Below the pieces are notes generated by a model. That model was not told the origin of the DNA and made no database searches. It was given only the letters and a program-made list of their open reading frames with translations. Of a stretch of 64,000 nt of DNA, positions 55,701-64,000 are shown piece after piece. Source of the DNA: Blattamonas nauphoetae (Eukaryota; Preaxostyla; Oxymonadida); the NCBI GenBank assembly GCA_033064195.1, contig JARBJD010000001.1, positions 558,001 to 622,000 of the forward strand. The letters run 5' to 3'. A program made the position numbers and the translations under genes. Within the stretch, counting starts at the first letter, position 1, and each line of letters opens with the position of its first letter.

Positions 55701-58700
55701 TCGCCGTGTCCGAAAAGAGCAGGAAGAGGTTCTTGCGAACGTTGAATCAGGGAAGAGATGTCAGAAATGTCAAAATTGTCGGAGTGGACGACAGGTTTTG
55801 GAGCATCAAATCCATCCTCATTTGAGTTGAGGGAATGTTGAACCGATTGTCGGCGACGGAAAGAATTCTCAAGTACACCGTCGTCGAGGGCCGGTTGCAT
55901 GATTGATGAACGTCTGAGAGATGTTTGGAGAGTGATTGTGTTAGGTGACTCAAGATGAGGAGACGAAATCCAGTGTTTCTGAAATGAATGTGCTTTCTTT
56001 TGGTCTGAGAAAGCTGAACTCAGAATGTCATAGAAAATGTGGTCAACATCGAAATATGGAGAAACGTAGGAGAGCAGCGGATCCATCGATGATTGTGGCT
56101 GTTTCGATAACTGCTGTTGTGCGGCGAGTGGAGTGAGGGCATGTGTGCTGGATGATGACGCTAGGCTTTGAGTGGGAGAAAGTGATGGAGATCCAAACGG
56201 TGTATCCGAATTCGTCGCAGCCGAGTTTGACAGTTGTGAGAGCAAACGTAGGTGTCTGATGGACTTGGATCGAAGAGTAGTATTCGTTGGTGTGAGAATC
56301 GCTGTTGATGCAGTGAAAAGTGGGAGAGACTGAGATTGAGAGTCGTTTGGACGAGGATACAATCTCGATACTGCTTTTCGACGCATCAGTTCGAACCCAG
56401 ATCCGTTGTGCCTGATAACGAACATGCGAGGGAGAACAAATGGTGTTGAACTCTGTGATGACAGCGATGGTGTCGCAGTTGAGCCAGATGTTGTCAAAAG
56501 TGTATCCTGAGCAAGTTGAATTTGGTGTGCATGGATTGCTGACAGACGTGCGATCCATCTTCGAGTTGGGAGATGAACTTCCTGATCAAACGATTTGACG
56601 TTGCTTGTGGCAGAAAGTAACGTATCTGGTTGGTTGACTTCATCATTGGTACCAGGAGTTGGCATTGATTGTGTAACCACTCGAGAATCGAGAGGTGTCT
56701 GCAACGGCGATCCCTGTGGAGACCGAGCTTGCTGTGCTTGGAGTCGTTTTTGTCGCTTGACTTCATCGGCCTCATCAGAGGCAATTTTATCTCTCAATTG
56801 ATGCATTTCTTTCAATCTTTTCTCCAAATAATCGACAGAATCAAAATCTTCGCCACCAGGCATTGCTAAGATGGAATCGACCAACTTGCTTGCCTTCGTG
56901 GCTTGGGTGGACGGAATTGTTTCGTGGTTCAAATCATCAGAGATACCGATCTGGCCAAATAATGTTGGATGGAACTCCCCAGAAACATATTTGTGTGGAA
57001 CAGCTGCCTTCATCGTCCGTGCAATAATCCATGTTGCAATTCCTTCGAGTGAGATGAAGAAGATTTTTCGAGCGGAGACTGGTTTTCTCTGTGGTTGCAC
57101 TGAATCATCTGCTAGTTTGGATGCTAATGGTGATGAGCCTGGAATTGAGGTGTAAGGGCCACTTGGAGTGTTTTGGCCTCCAGTCGGAGTCACAGGATAG
57201 ATTGACGGTTGTTCGATTGCTCCAGTTTGGATCTGGGGTGTGGCTTCCTTTCCAGTCTGTGAGACAACTGGAGTGGATTTCTTTGAAGGACGAACTGACA
57301 TTGTTCCGTCGACTGTGTTGAAGAAGAGGAGAGGGAGTTTCGAAGCAGGACCAAACTTGGGTGGTGATTTCTTCATCGGATGATCAACGAAGACTGAAAC
57401 AGCTCCATTTGCTGAAAAATGAATGTGAGTGTTGTCAGGCTTCGATAGAACAACTTTCTTTTCACCCATCGACCATTCAATATTTGTTCCATCACTGAGA
57501 CAAACTGTCACATTCTCACGAACCCAGTTTTGGGCGATATTTTGTGATTCTGACGACGATGTCAGAGACATGGCGAGATCAGTTTGGTTGCGCTGTTGGA
57601 GATATGATCCAATCGTCTTTTGGACGATCGAAATTAGGACGCGAGGAGAGTTTGGATGCTCAACACAAAGAACAGCTTTCACAGGTGCTTGTGACTCTGT
57701 CTCTCGTTCATACTGTTCAGTGAGTTTAGGACTGTCTCCAAATGCAAATGAATGAAAAACCCGAGTTCCATCCGCATGATGGACCAATCTTTCTCCGGTG
57801 TTGTACTGGACGATAGTCACTTTATCTGCTCGTGTCCTGACACTGGCTGTTTCATTGCTGTTGATTGCTTTAACAGCTTGAATCGGAGGAAGGACAGAAG
57901 GATTTGCATGTGATGAGGCTGGGAGAGGGAACACAGCGGGAAGCTGTTCCATGATCTGTTTTGTCATCTTTCGGGGGTTGATTTGATCAGTCGAAAGTGA
58001 ATTTACTTCGGCAGTTGAGTCCGGATCGCTCTTCAATTGTTCTGGTCTGTCGTCTTCAGAATTTTCGTTCGGTGTTTCGTCGTTCTCCTCAAGTTCGTTC
58101 TGTGGATCAATCGGGACTTCATCGATTGGGATGAAGAGTGGGAAGGACGATCCTCTGAAAGCTTTCTGGAGGAGGGCTTGATCTGGACCGACTTCAGACT
58201 GATCACTCGGTTCAAGGTCCAACTCGCTGAGAAGAGGGATACTGAAGAGTGGTCTGATGGTGCGTTGCCCCTTCTCATTTACACTCATCCATTCATTCCC
58301 ATCACAAACTGAGATATCACCGTTTCCGAGGAGAACAGCTGTTTCTCCTGACGACATTCTCACAATAGAGGTTCCCATCCCCCGAACAATTCGCTCGCAT
58401 TCGTAGATAGGTTGGGATGTCGTGAGCTCTGGAAGAATCTCTTGGCAGAATGGTTTGAGCTCTGGTGGGACTGACCAGTTGTATCCTCGACTAAGTCTTG
58501 TCTTAGAGGGTCGTGAACTTGCACCTGAGAAGGACGATTCTGGAGGAGCGTGTGGTTTGGTGGAGGGGAACGAAATTGGATCGATTTTTCGTAAAACTGT
58601 GGTCAGATGAGCCGTGAAAGAGCGACGGAAGACCTCAATGTCATCTTCGGATGTTTCCGCAAATGGGTTTTCGGGAATTTCCTGTTGAGCAGCCTTCGCT

Positions 58701-61700
58701 TTTGGTCTTTCAACTTTTTCGGAAGATTTTCCTCGATTTTTGTTCTTCGGGTCTTCCTTCTCCTCTTCTTGGATCTTCTGCATCCCACAGACAATTTCGC
58801 CTCTCCGATATTTCAAGATACTCTGTTTACCCATCTCGATTGAGTACCGCTTTGCAGCATCGACCAATAATTGGCAACCTCTCTTTCGATGGTCGAGGAG
58901 CTTCTGTGTCGGAATTGATGTGTAGTCTGGCATGAGAAGTGATCCGTTTCCTCGGTCGAAAATAAAGTTTCCTTCTCCAGCGATTGGAGCATGTGTGATT
59001 CGGACTGAACCAGTTGTGTTGTCGATGGATACAACTGTACCATCCAGAGTCGAGTAGGTGACATCGAAGGTGATTGGGGTTGCTTGCGATACTTGTGCTT
59101 TCATCGAAACAGATGTCTTGTCTGAGAATACAGTATTGAATGAAGGTGGGGAGACATAATTGAACTGAACAGGAGCTGTTGAAGGTGGAACTGGCTCAGA
59201 GAGTTGTTCCAATGCAGGCTGAAGTTGAGTGGAAGAGAGGGTTGATGAGGTGGTGATGTCTGGTGTAGATTTCTTGTTCAAGGATGATGGTGGGAGAAGA
59301 ACAGTGCGGAAAAGAGCCATGAAGAGGGAGCGAAGTGGATTTCTCACGATTCGATTGTGAAGATAGGCAACGTCAGCAGTGAGGATAAGTTTAGCGAGAG
59401 AAGATGGTTGAAGTTGCTGTGATGCAAATTGCGTTTTCAGAATATCTTCTGATCGATTGGGTTGCAGTTGGGATGTGATTGCTTGTTTGACATTGGTCAG
59501 GGCAGTCTGAAGATCAAAGTTGTTAACCTGGCTGATAGAAAGTTGGGCTGAGAGATTTTTGAATTGAGTCGAGATTGTGCTTATCAACCGGGCTGTTGGA
59601 GACGTGGTTTTGAAGAATGTCATGAGTGATGTGAGGAGTGGTGAAAGCAGAATGGAGAGAGGAGAATGATTTTCGAGCGGGGAAGGAGAGAGAGTCCCAG
59701 GAAGACTCATTGCGATGAATGAGTTGCGAAGAGACTGATTCGTTGACTGTCGTAGAACTTGGGTCAAAAAGGTTCGATGCGACCCAAAGACTGAATCGGT
59801 TGAAACTCGAAGGATTGACGAACGAAGGTCATCTTGTTGGGGGTTGGCTGTTGATTGTGGGGCAAGTTGGGCGGAGAGTGAAGCTTCAGCCTTTCGAAGC
59901 ATGTCGACAATAACATGGTAGGCTGCATTTACAGATGATAGAGGAACTGTTTCGCGAATTTCCTTCAGGGCTAATGCAAAGGAGAGGGCATTGGGAGTAA
60001 GACTCTCAGAAATCGATGAGTCTCGGTTATTCAGAAACATTTGAAGGGTTTCCTTCGACAGAGAGATGTCTTTCGGAGGCTCACAGCCAACCTGGAGCTT
60101 TGCGAGACGCCGCATTGAGAAGACATGCCCACGGCGATGGAAAGCTGTGACAGATGTTTCTAGTGAGGATCCAGTTCGTTCGATTGTGTTCTTAATCATA
60201 ACCTGTTCTCTCGGGTTGGCATATGTAGCAAACTGCTCGTTGAGAGGAACCCCATGCTCGTGGATATGTGGGCTGAGGGCGAATGGAGCATGATTCAGAT
60301 TTGCTGTTGTGAGAGATGAGAGGTATTGACTGAAGCGGTCTTTCATCTGCTTTTTCATCTGAGAACTCGATGGAGATGCTTTTTGGACCCAATACGTTCT
60401 ATCAATTCCCCCTGACCCCTCCTTTTCTTGGACACTTCCAATCGAAAGAAGCAGGCTATCCTCTGGCGCAAAGTAGCTTGTGCGAACAGGAAAGTCGTGG
60501 ATCAGCAATTGAGAGAGGACGGCTGACATCGCTTCTTTGGAGTAGTCCTCAGTGACCGCATAATCAGACGAATCGACAATGGGTGGTGCATAGATGGCAC
60601 GGAGATGACTGAATGGCTCTTGACCTGAATCCTTTAAGGGAGTAATGGCATAAGGAAGACTGAACTTCTTTCTTGGTGAGGTGTTTCCTCCTCTTTGTCT
60701 CGGGCTTTCGGTTTTATGGAGAGAGACCTGGTTGTCTTTTCCATCCCAACGTTGTCCCATTCCAAACGGCTTGAATTTCAGAGACGAGCTTCCCTCGTGT
60801 TCTCGGGCTGATGATGGAGAGTCGGGGTTGGTTGGGGTGGATGTTGTGGATTGAGATTTGTTGGTGCTGTGACGGCTTACAGCGCTGAGCGGTGGAGTCA
60901 TATTGAAGGCAGCATCCTTGTCACTCTGATCTCGCTCAGAGACAAACACGAAAGACCCTAGTGAACTTCGGTTGATCTGTTCGTTGAGCGAAGGAAGTGT
61001 GAGTTGGACATGCGGATTTGCGAAAGAAAATGGTTGGGTTTCTGGCGGGTTCGCTTTCTGGTCTGAAGACGGAGCACTTTCTGGAGAAATGGGAGTGAAA
61101 GTGATGGTCGGTTGTGTCAGTTGTGGAGGGTAGAAGGTGGAGAAGAATTGTGGAGGAATGAATGTACTTCCAGACAGTGTTGACTTCGATGAAGATGTGA
61201 AAGAGTGCAAAGATGAATCGGCATCCCTCGAGAGCATTTCAGAGAATGAGCCACAGAGGAGAATGTGAAGCAGCATGTCATCGAGAACTCCCAAATGCAG
61301 CCTGTCCTGGCTATCGTCCTCGCCTTGAAGGAGTGTTCCAAATGACACTCCACCACCTCCATTCGCTGCTCCATGGTTGAGCTCGTGAATGTTGTGAAGG
61401 AGATCGTGGTCACGCAAAACATTGTTCATATCCAACTCAGAAATCTTCCCGAAGAAATCTCGACCTTCAGCAAAATCGCCATCCAGATCAGCGAGAGTGA
61501 TCATGTCTGGCGGCTGTGTGGAACTTGGGTACAGTTCCTGCTGAGCATTGATGATGGCTTTGGCATCCATTGACGCAAGTCTGATGGATTCGGCAAAGTT
61601 GAGGATGGCAGATTTGAGAGAGAGAATAGTCATGCTCTGAGCAGAGAGAAGCTGGAGAGGTGACGGTGCTTTGATAGAAAGGGCGGGAAGCTGAAGGATA

Positions 61701-64000
61701 CCAAGGAATGTCGATGGTGACAGTGTTCGTGGTGTAACTCCAGACGGAAGGTGGAATGTGACTCCATTGGAGAGTGTGAGAGTATTGAGCTGAGCTTGAA
61801 GAGGAGTCACGAGTTGAATTTTCTTATCTTTGTTCTCAATCTGTGCTCGGAGAAGTTTGTACATGGCAGCAGAGTATTCGTGGAATGTGAAGGGGGACAG
61901 GAGGGGAGTGGAGGCATCGACGAGGAGATTGAAGATCATTCCTGGACCGTGAATGATGAGAGCATCGTTGATGTGAGCAAGGTGCGTCTGTGCTTGTTTC
62001 ACGATCGTTTTGAGACTGTCTTTTCGTTTTCGTTTCCTGTCCGTATGCGTTGATTGTTCTTGTTTGGCTCGCTGGGCCTCTTCGTTGATTGTTGACAGAT
62101 ATGATGGGAGTGTGTTGAGGGCTTCGATGGCTGATTCTGGTTTCTTTCGAATATCGTCCTCTTTCTTGATTTTGGCGGAGTGAAATGAATTCTGGAATAA
62201 ACTGTAGGAACTGTCGATGGAACGAGTTAGATTCGAGATCGAAGGGAAAAGAGATGTGGTTGATGTTGTGAATGCAGAATTGTTGAGCTGGACCTCCTCT
62301 GAAGACGGAAGTGAGCAGAGTGATGACTGAGGCACGAGTCGCTGGTCCATCTGTGTCTGTTTGAAGAAGACTGCCTTATTCGCAGAACGCAAATAATAGC
62401 CTCGCCTGGAGTTGAGGACGATAGAGGCAGAGGATGGGATAATCGCTTGTGACTTGGGCTGAGTGAATTTCCCGGCTACAACCAGTGACGGGAAGGCACG
62501 TGGGTTGCTAAAGGCTGCTGAGAACGATGCAGCTTCGATTGGTTTTGGTGGGTGTGGATAATTTAAGTGGGCTGCAATGCTGTTCCGATGGAGGTGGACA
62601 AGAGTGCTGTGAGTTGGAGGTATCCGCCTGAGCATGTTGTCATTTGAGACAGCGTGGAAGAGTGAGGGCGTCATTCTGAATGAGGAGGAGAAGTGTGGGA
62701 GAATTTCAGTTTGTTTCGGGAGAAAGAAGTGAGGTGGATGATCGACAAAGAATTTCGCGGCACTGGAGATTTTTGTTTCTTCGATGAAATCCAATTCTTT
62801 GTGAAACTGTTGGGCCTGCCTGGGATTTATCATCATCGACATGGATCGATTATTCCTCGACAGAAACTTGGGTTTCTTGGCTGGTTCTTTTGGAGCTTGG
62901 GCGGCGCTCGAAAGAAGTGGATCGAGAGCTTTGAGAAGGGTGGTTCTGAACGGGACTGGGTTTGAATGAGCGTGAAGTGGCGGTTCATCTGTGGAGATCG
63001 TGAGATTGACATTCGGAGATGGTCGAGCCTTGTGGCTGGGTCGGCCTCTGAGAGTCTTGTCCATTGTCATCAAAGCGCTCTGTTTGAATCGCTGATCAGA
63101 TTCAGTTGGATGGTTAGACACGGCGTCCGGTGGTGTTGAAATTGAAGACAGAATTGTTTCCAAAACGAATCCCTCATCGACGTGCGGGTGTGTTGTCTTC
63201 GAGAGACGTCCAACTGTGTATTCATTGTCAAATGGGTTTGATTTTCGGACGTGTTCTTCTTTCTTCCTTTGAATGAACCAGTCACTAGCAGCAGCGGCCT
63301 GAGCACGCACAGGAAGGTCAGCTGATGTTTCATCTGGTGCATGAGATGATCCAGCGAGAGTTCTTTCGGTTGTCTGGATAGATTGACGGTATGTTCGAAG
63401 ATCAGCAGAGATTGTTCCATCAAACTGAGACTCGAGACTCTCGTCTGAACGGGACAATCGTAAGATCTCCCTGAAAACAGATGCTTGGACATCGTTCAGA
63501 TATTCAGGGTCGATATCACTTCCCTCGGTGTTGTCAGGAACGTCAAGTTGATCCTTGGTTTTTACCTTGTCTGCTGTTGGTTTGTCTTTCTTGGGCACAC
63601 TCTCAGCCTTTGGATTGGCTTTCTTTTGTGTTTTTGCTCCGGAGACGTTTTGTTTTTGGGTTATTTTCTTCCCGAGCTCTTCTGGTTCAACATGATCAGA
63701 GTCCACCAGTGGGAGGGGCTGGAGTTCGTCGATTGACATTATTTGTTTTCCAGTCGTTGCATTGAGATAGAAGTTGAGTGGGAGAGATGAATTTCGAACG
63801 CGAAAATCAGTCTCAGCTTGTTTGATGAGAAGTGATTCGATTTCATTTTCCTCCAAAGTTTCGAACTGTTCAGTAGAAACAATTCCAGACTGTCGTAGCT
63901 CCATCACAACCGCTTTTTGGACGAGATTTTTCCGATCGTCTTGAGCAATCTGTTCCTGAGTTCGAAGAGTGTCCATTTCATTCCGTTGGTCCACAATGAA
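52754..64000 (-). CDS. Giant single-exon protein, possible SPAG17/PF6-like central-pair protein (5' end beyond window)
   Basis: An uninterrupted frame of more than 3,740 codons ends at 52754 and is open through the right edge, so the N-terminus is missing. Low-complexity Ser/Pro/Gln linkers separate ordered blocks. Several blocks share a hairpin style with DGT/NG turns: FDVTYSTLDGTVVSIDNTTG, ETAVLLGNGDISVCDGNEWM, VQYNTGERLVHHADGTRVFH and LSDGTNIEWSMGEKKVVLSK. These recall the 'vv.haDGTRi.tf' repeats of SPAG17/PF6, a C1a projection protein of the axonemal central pair. FIFDRGNGSLLMPDYTSI and a helical block (YEYCSLINFITTLRSQKTLN) are also notable. Length is far above human SPAG17 (~2,200 aa). 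Coding is certain; the family call is tentative. The region 52564-52753 between this and AP4S1 is an A/T-rich gap. Confidence 0.6.
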   Translation of the reverse strand, partial: FIVDQRNEMDTLRTQEQIAQDDRKNLVQKAVVMELRQSGIVSTEQFETLEENEIESLLIKQAETDFRVRNSSLPLNFYLNATTGKQIMSIDELQPLPLVDSDHVEPEELGKKITQKQNVSGAKTQKKANPKAESVPKKDKPTADKVKTKDQLDVPDNTEGSDIDPEYLNDVQASVFREILRLSRSDESLESQFDGTISADLRTYRQSIQTTERTLAGSSHAPDETSADLPVRAQAAAASDWFIQRKKEEHVRKSNPFDNEYTVGRLSKTTHPHVDEGFVLETILSSISTPPDAVSNHPTESDQRFKQSALMTMDKTLRGRPSHKARPSPNVNLTISTDEPPLHAHSNPVPFRTTLLKALDPLLSSAAQAPKEPAKKPKFLSRNNRSMSMMINPRQAQQFHKELDFIEETKISSAAKFFVDHPPHFFLPKQTEILPHFSSSFRMTPSLFHAVSNDNMLRRIPPTHSTLVHLHRNSIAAHLNYPHPPKPIEAASFSAAFSNPRAFPSLVVAGKFTQPKSQAIIPSSASIVLNSRRGYYLRSANKAVFFKQTQMDQRLVPQSSLCSLPSSEEVQLNNSAFTTSTTSLFPSISNLTRSIDSSYSLFQNSFHSAKIKKEDDIRKKPESAIEALNTLPSYLSTINEEAQRAKQEQSTHTDRKRKRKDSLKTIVKQAQTHLAHINDALIIHGPGMIFNLLVDASTPLLSPFTFHEYSAAMYKLLRAQIENKDKKIQLVTPLQAQLNTLTLSNGVTFHLPSGVTPRTLSPSTFLGILQLPALSIKAPSPLQLLSAQSMTILSLKSAILNFAESIRLASMDAKAIINAQQELYPSSTQPPDMITLADLDGDFAEGRDFFGKISELDMNNVLRDHDLLHNIHELNHGAANGGGGVSFGTLLQGEDDSQDRLHLGVLDDMLLHILLCGSFSEMLSRDADSSLHSFTSSSKSTLSGSTFIPPQFFSTFYPPQLTQPTITFTPISPESAPSSDQKANPPETQPFSFANPHVQLTLPSLNEQINRSSLGSFVFVSERDQSDKDAAFNMTPPLSAVSRHSTNKSQSTTSTPTNPDSPSSAREHEGSSSLKFKPFGMGQRWDGKDNQVSLHKTESPRQRGGNTSPRKKFSLPYAITPLKDSGQEPFSHLRAIYAPPIVDSSDYAVTEDYSKEAMSAVLSQLLIHDFPVRTSYFAPEDSLLLSIGSVQEKEGSGGIDRTYWVQKASPSSSQMKKQMKDRFSQYLSSLTTANLNHAPFALSPHIHEHGVPLNEQFATYANPREQVMIKNTIERTGSSLETSVTAFHRRGHVFSMRRLAKLQVGCEPPKDISLSKETLQMFLNNRDSSISESLTPNALSFALALKEIRETVPLSSVNAAYHVIVDMLRKAEASLSAQLAPQSTANPQQDDLRSSILRVSTDSVFGSHRTFLTQVLRQSTNQSLRNSFIAMSLPGTLSPSPLENHSPLSILLSPLLTSLMTFFKTTSPTARLISTISTQFKNLSAQLSISQVNNFDLQTALTNVKQAITSQLQPNRSEDILKTQFASQQLQPSSLAKLILTADVAYLHNRIVRNPLRSLFMALFRTVLLPPSSLNKKSTPDITTSSTLSSTQLQPALEQLSEPVPPSTAPVQFNYVSPPSFNTVFSDKTSVSMKAQVSQATPITFDVTYSTLDGTVVSIDNTTGSVRITHAPIAGEGNFIFDRGNGSLLMPDYTSIPTQKLLDHRKRGCQLLVDAAKRYSIEMGKQSILKYRRGEIVCGMQKIQEEEKEDPKNKNRGKSSEKVERPKAKAAQQEIPENPFAETSEDDIEVFRRSFTAHLTTVLRKIDPISFPSTKPHAPPESSFSGASSRPSKTRLSRGYNWSVPPELKPFCQEILPELTTSQPIYECERIVRGMGTSIVRMSSGETAVLLGNGDISVCDGNEWMSVNEKGQRTIRPLFSIPLLSELDLEPSDQSEVGPDQALLQKAFRGSSFPLFIPIDEVPIDPQNELEENDETPNENSEDDRPEQLKSDPDSTAEVNSLSTDQINPRKMTKQIMEQLPAVFPLPASSHANPSVLPPIQAVKAINSNETASVRTRADKVTIVQYNTGERLVHHADGTRVFHSFAFGDSPKLTEQYERETESQAPVKAVLCVEHPNSPRVLISIVQKTIGSYLQQRNQTDLAMSLTSSSESQNIAQNWVRENVTVCLSDGTNIEWSMGEKKVVLSKPDNTHIHFSANGAVSVFVDHPMKKSPPKFGPASKLPLLFFNTVDGTMSVRPSKKSTPVVSQTGKEATPQIQTGAIEQPSIYPVTPTGGQNTPSGPYTSIPGSSPLASKLADDSVQPQRKPVSARKIFFISLEGIATWIIARTMKAAVPHKYVSGEFHPTLFGQIGISDDLNHETIPSTQATKASKLVDSILAMPGGEDFDSVDYLEKRLKEMHQLRDKIASDEADEVKRQKRLQAQQARSPQGSPLQTPLDSRVVTQSMPTPGTNDEVNQPDTLLSATSNVKSFDQEVHLPTRRWIARLSAIHAHQIQLAQDTLLTTSGSTATPSLSSQSSTPFVLPRMFVIRHNGSGFELMRRKAVSRLYPRPNDSQSQSLPLFTASTAILTPTNTTLRSKSIRHLRLLSQLSNSAATNSDTPFGSPSLSPTQSLASSSSTHALTPLAAQQQLSKQPQSSMDPLLSYVSPYFDVDHIFYDILSSAFSDQKKAHSFQKHWISSPHLESPNTITLQTSLRRSSIMQPALDDGVLENSFRRRQSVQHSLNSNEDGFDAPKPVVHSDNFDISDISSLIQRSQEPLPALFGHGEAGLQLSLQQFSSLIPTDIPQAISGQSLVEIQETPLTPQKESSRLKPQTPDPSSSNKPIFSSFSDRVVLFQPNSIFPPGTLISPARTSILHIQQADNKRLPFLHLLESSSYKKKVGLSSVTSKKRVVDCPSKSTLDPAVLHSPIVKSMRMKQNIPNASFKRPKKQVPKPPPPPKDESEETKHLGPLDIPDFPPPKPQFSLDSFVIADRPQTEGGVTICIPLAKVLDQHTSPTETTSNSGPNVQIPSASTVMHLSYHPCYRTTETSQCTCNVLPKKDIPENIPSANLCSMTTDPNPLWTPYLPELLRFEPLSIRQNFLPPYVKDLNLSPSELDKILNGESKIPLPRNYDTQNDPNRPPFVHFTQLIERPSPPPLLILILYEYCSLINFITTLRSQKTLNRMNSVLSAYIDKMWSAFSDSVKWTSESVLHIRLKNAMMEQVQRLLGLLTQSETPKKAESTTAPKEEEVHVPPVAQLSTSRSGNLRPVTKSAQGSALSVISQTLPSLSAPNLKMDELYPSALNVLFDNNTHLKSIRDSVLAEEFIINQLLSNGWRKHGGRDSFTVPFTPNKSSKQFDKSVVSSFSGYLEVLSTLETLYPISTNAPRAPMNLSILYSTIPQPPLKRGNTRSDSQLQSSSSDSAKSKMLADKLFIRNVHMCRHERERIMVAQESSKTSGSPLLILNEARLEMAVSAAAKTAETSSDGYGTFRILIQSKIDKSRNDEPQGHDLAGVNSSNRLKAPAHRDGLKLNSSKITSFSFSSPSSWTKAKQHRHQFSSVKPSPSLERVSETVTSNDSEDAFTPEDDVISSPISLPPFQNDILIEKEKQLERPRSGKILSYFDSMEAKTFFVQSQSSAQSTNTKPATASSVVSQGRLETARRSFPPPDTSIPELDLQMSGRRRRQSLSPPVSALQESRRDMASPRFSKRDPNYFLSSQQLYTQTPFGLIPVKRSLSLPRRMSAERSWGPTRPVPKRARVPLKTNRV

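Noticed and set aside
1-64000. tRNA, rRNA, transposon or viral element
   Set aside because: No cloverleaf, rRNA core, transposase, reverse transcriptase, integrase or capsid-like sequence was recognised on either strand; a covariance-model search was not possible.

Overview
This 64 kb window looks like nuclear DNA of a gene-dense flagellated protist. It holds about 26 protein genes on both strands. I see no rRNA, tRNA, CRISPR or mobile element. The evidence for a eukaryote is direct: GT-AG introns (mostly 22-80 nt) interrupt most genes, and the products include TFIIH XPB, TFIIIB BDP1, THO subunit 1, exportin-1, Rab geranylgeranyltransferase beta, an AP-4 sigma subunit, a PIG-S-like GPI transamidase subunit, PP6 and MOZART1. 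TAA, TAG and TGA all act as stops, so the standard code fits. Two giant axoneme-type proteins (AK9-like and possibly SPAG17/PF6-like) suggest a flagellum. An oxymonad or other metamonad is compatible with this, but I cannot place the organism from sequence alone.

Layout. 149-1542(+): multi-span membrane protein. 1653-11612(+): 3,230-aa adenylate-kinase-9-like protein. 11821-13396(-): protein kinase with 11 tiny introns. 13503-14936(-): calreticulin-like chaperone, whose first exon overlaps the start of THOC1 (14918-18235,+). 18346-19531(-): BDP1. 19695-20861(-): RABGGTB. 20887-22473(+): neuroguidin. 22679-23113(+): small membrane protein. 23368-24744(-): PP6 catalytic subunit. 24990-26411(-): SIP5-like RING protein. 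26421-26714(+): ABM-fold monooxygenase-like protein. 26842-30565(-): exportin-1. 30820-31495(-): p23. 31689-31880(+): MOZART1. 32154-33640(+): Pro/Gln-rich coiled-coil protein. 33746-34369(+): EVH1 protein with a VASP-like C-terminal coil. 34600-37299(+): XPB. 37451-38467(-): thiamine pyrophosphokinase. 38516-38902(+): coiled-coil protein. 39450-46823(+): giant vWA transmembrane protein with a 72-bp repeat array. 46987-48813(-): PIG-S-like. 48875-49332(+): dual-specificity phosphatase. 49473-51797(+): unknown Cys-cluster protein. 52001-52563(+): AP-4 sigma. 52754 to the window end (-): giant SPAG17-like ORF, cut by the window edge.

Most genes are unrelated housekeeping functions rather than one pathway. 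The most unusual features are structural. Introns are extremely short, and many hide in-frame stops. Divergent start codons lie 9, 25, 48 and 61 bp apart, and in one pair the genes overlap. The giant coding exons (6-11 kb) are uninterrupted while small neighbouring genes are cut into many pieces. Where a spliced model is given as validated, the exon lengths sum to whole codons and the domain motifs rejoin in one frame. Other models are marked approximate.
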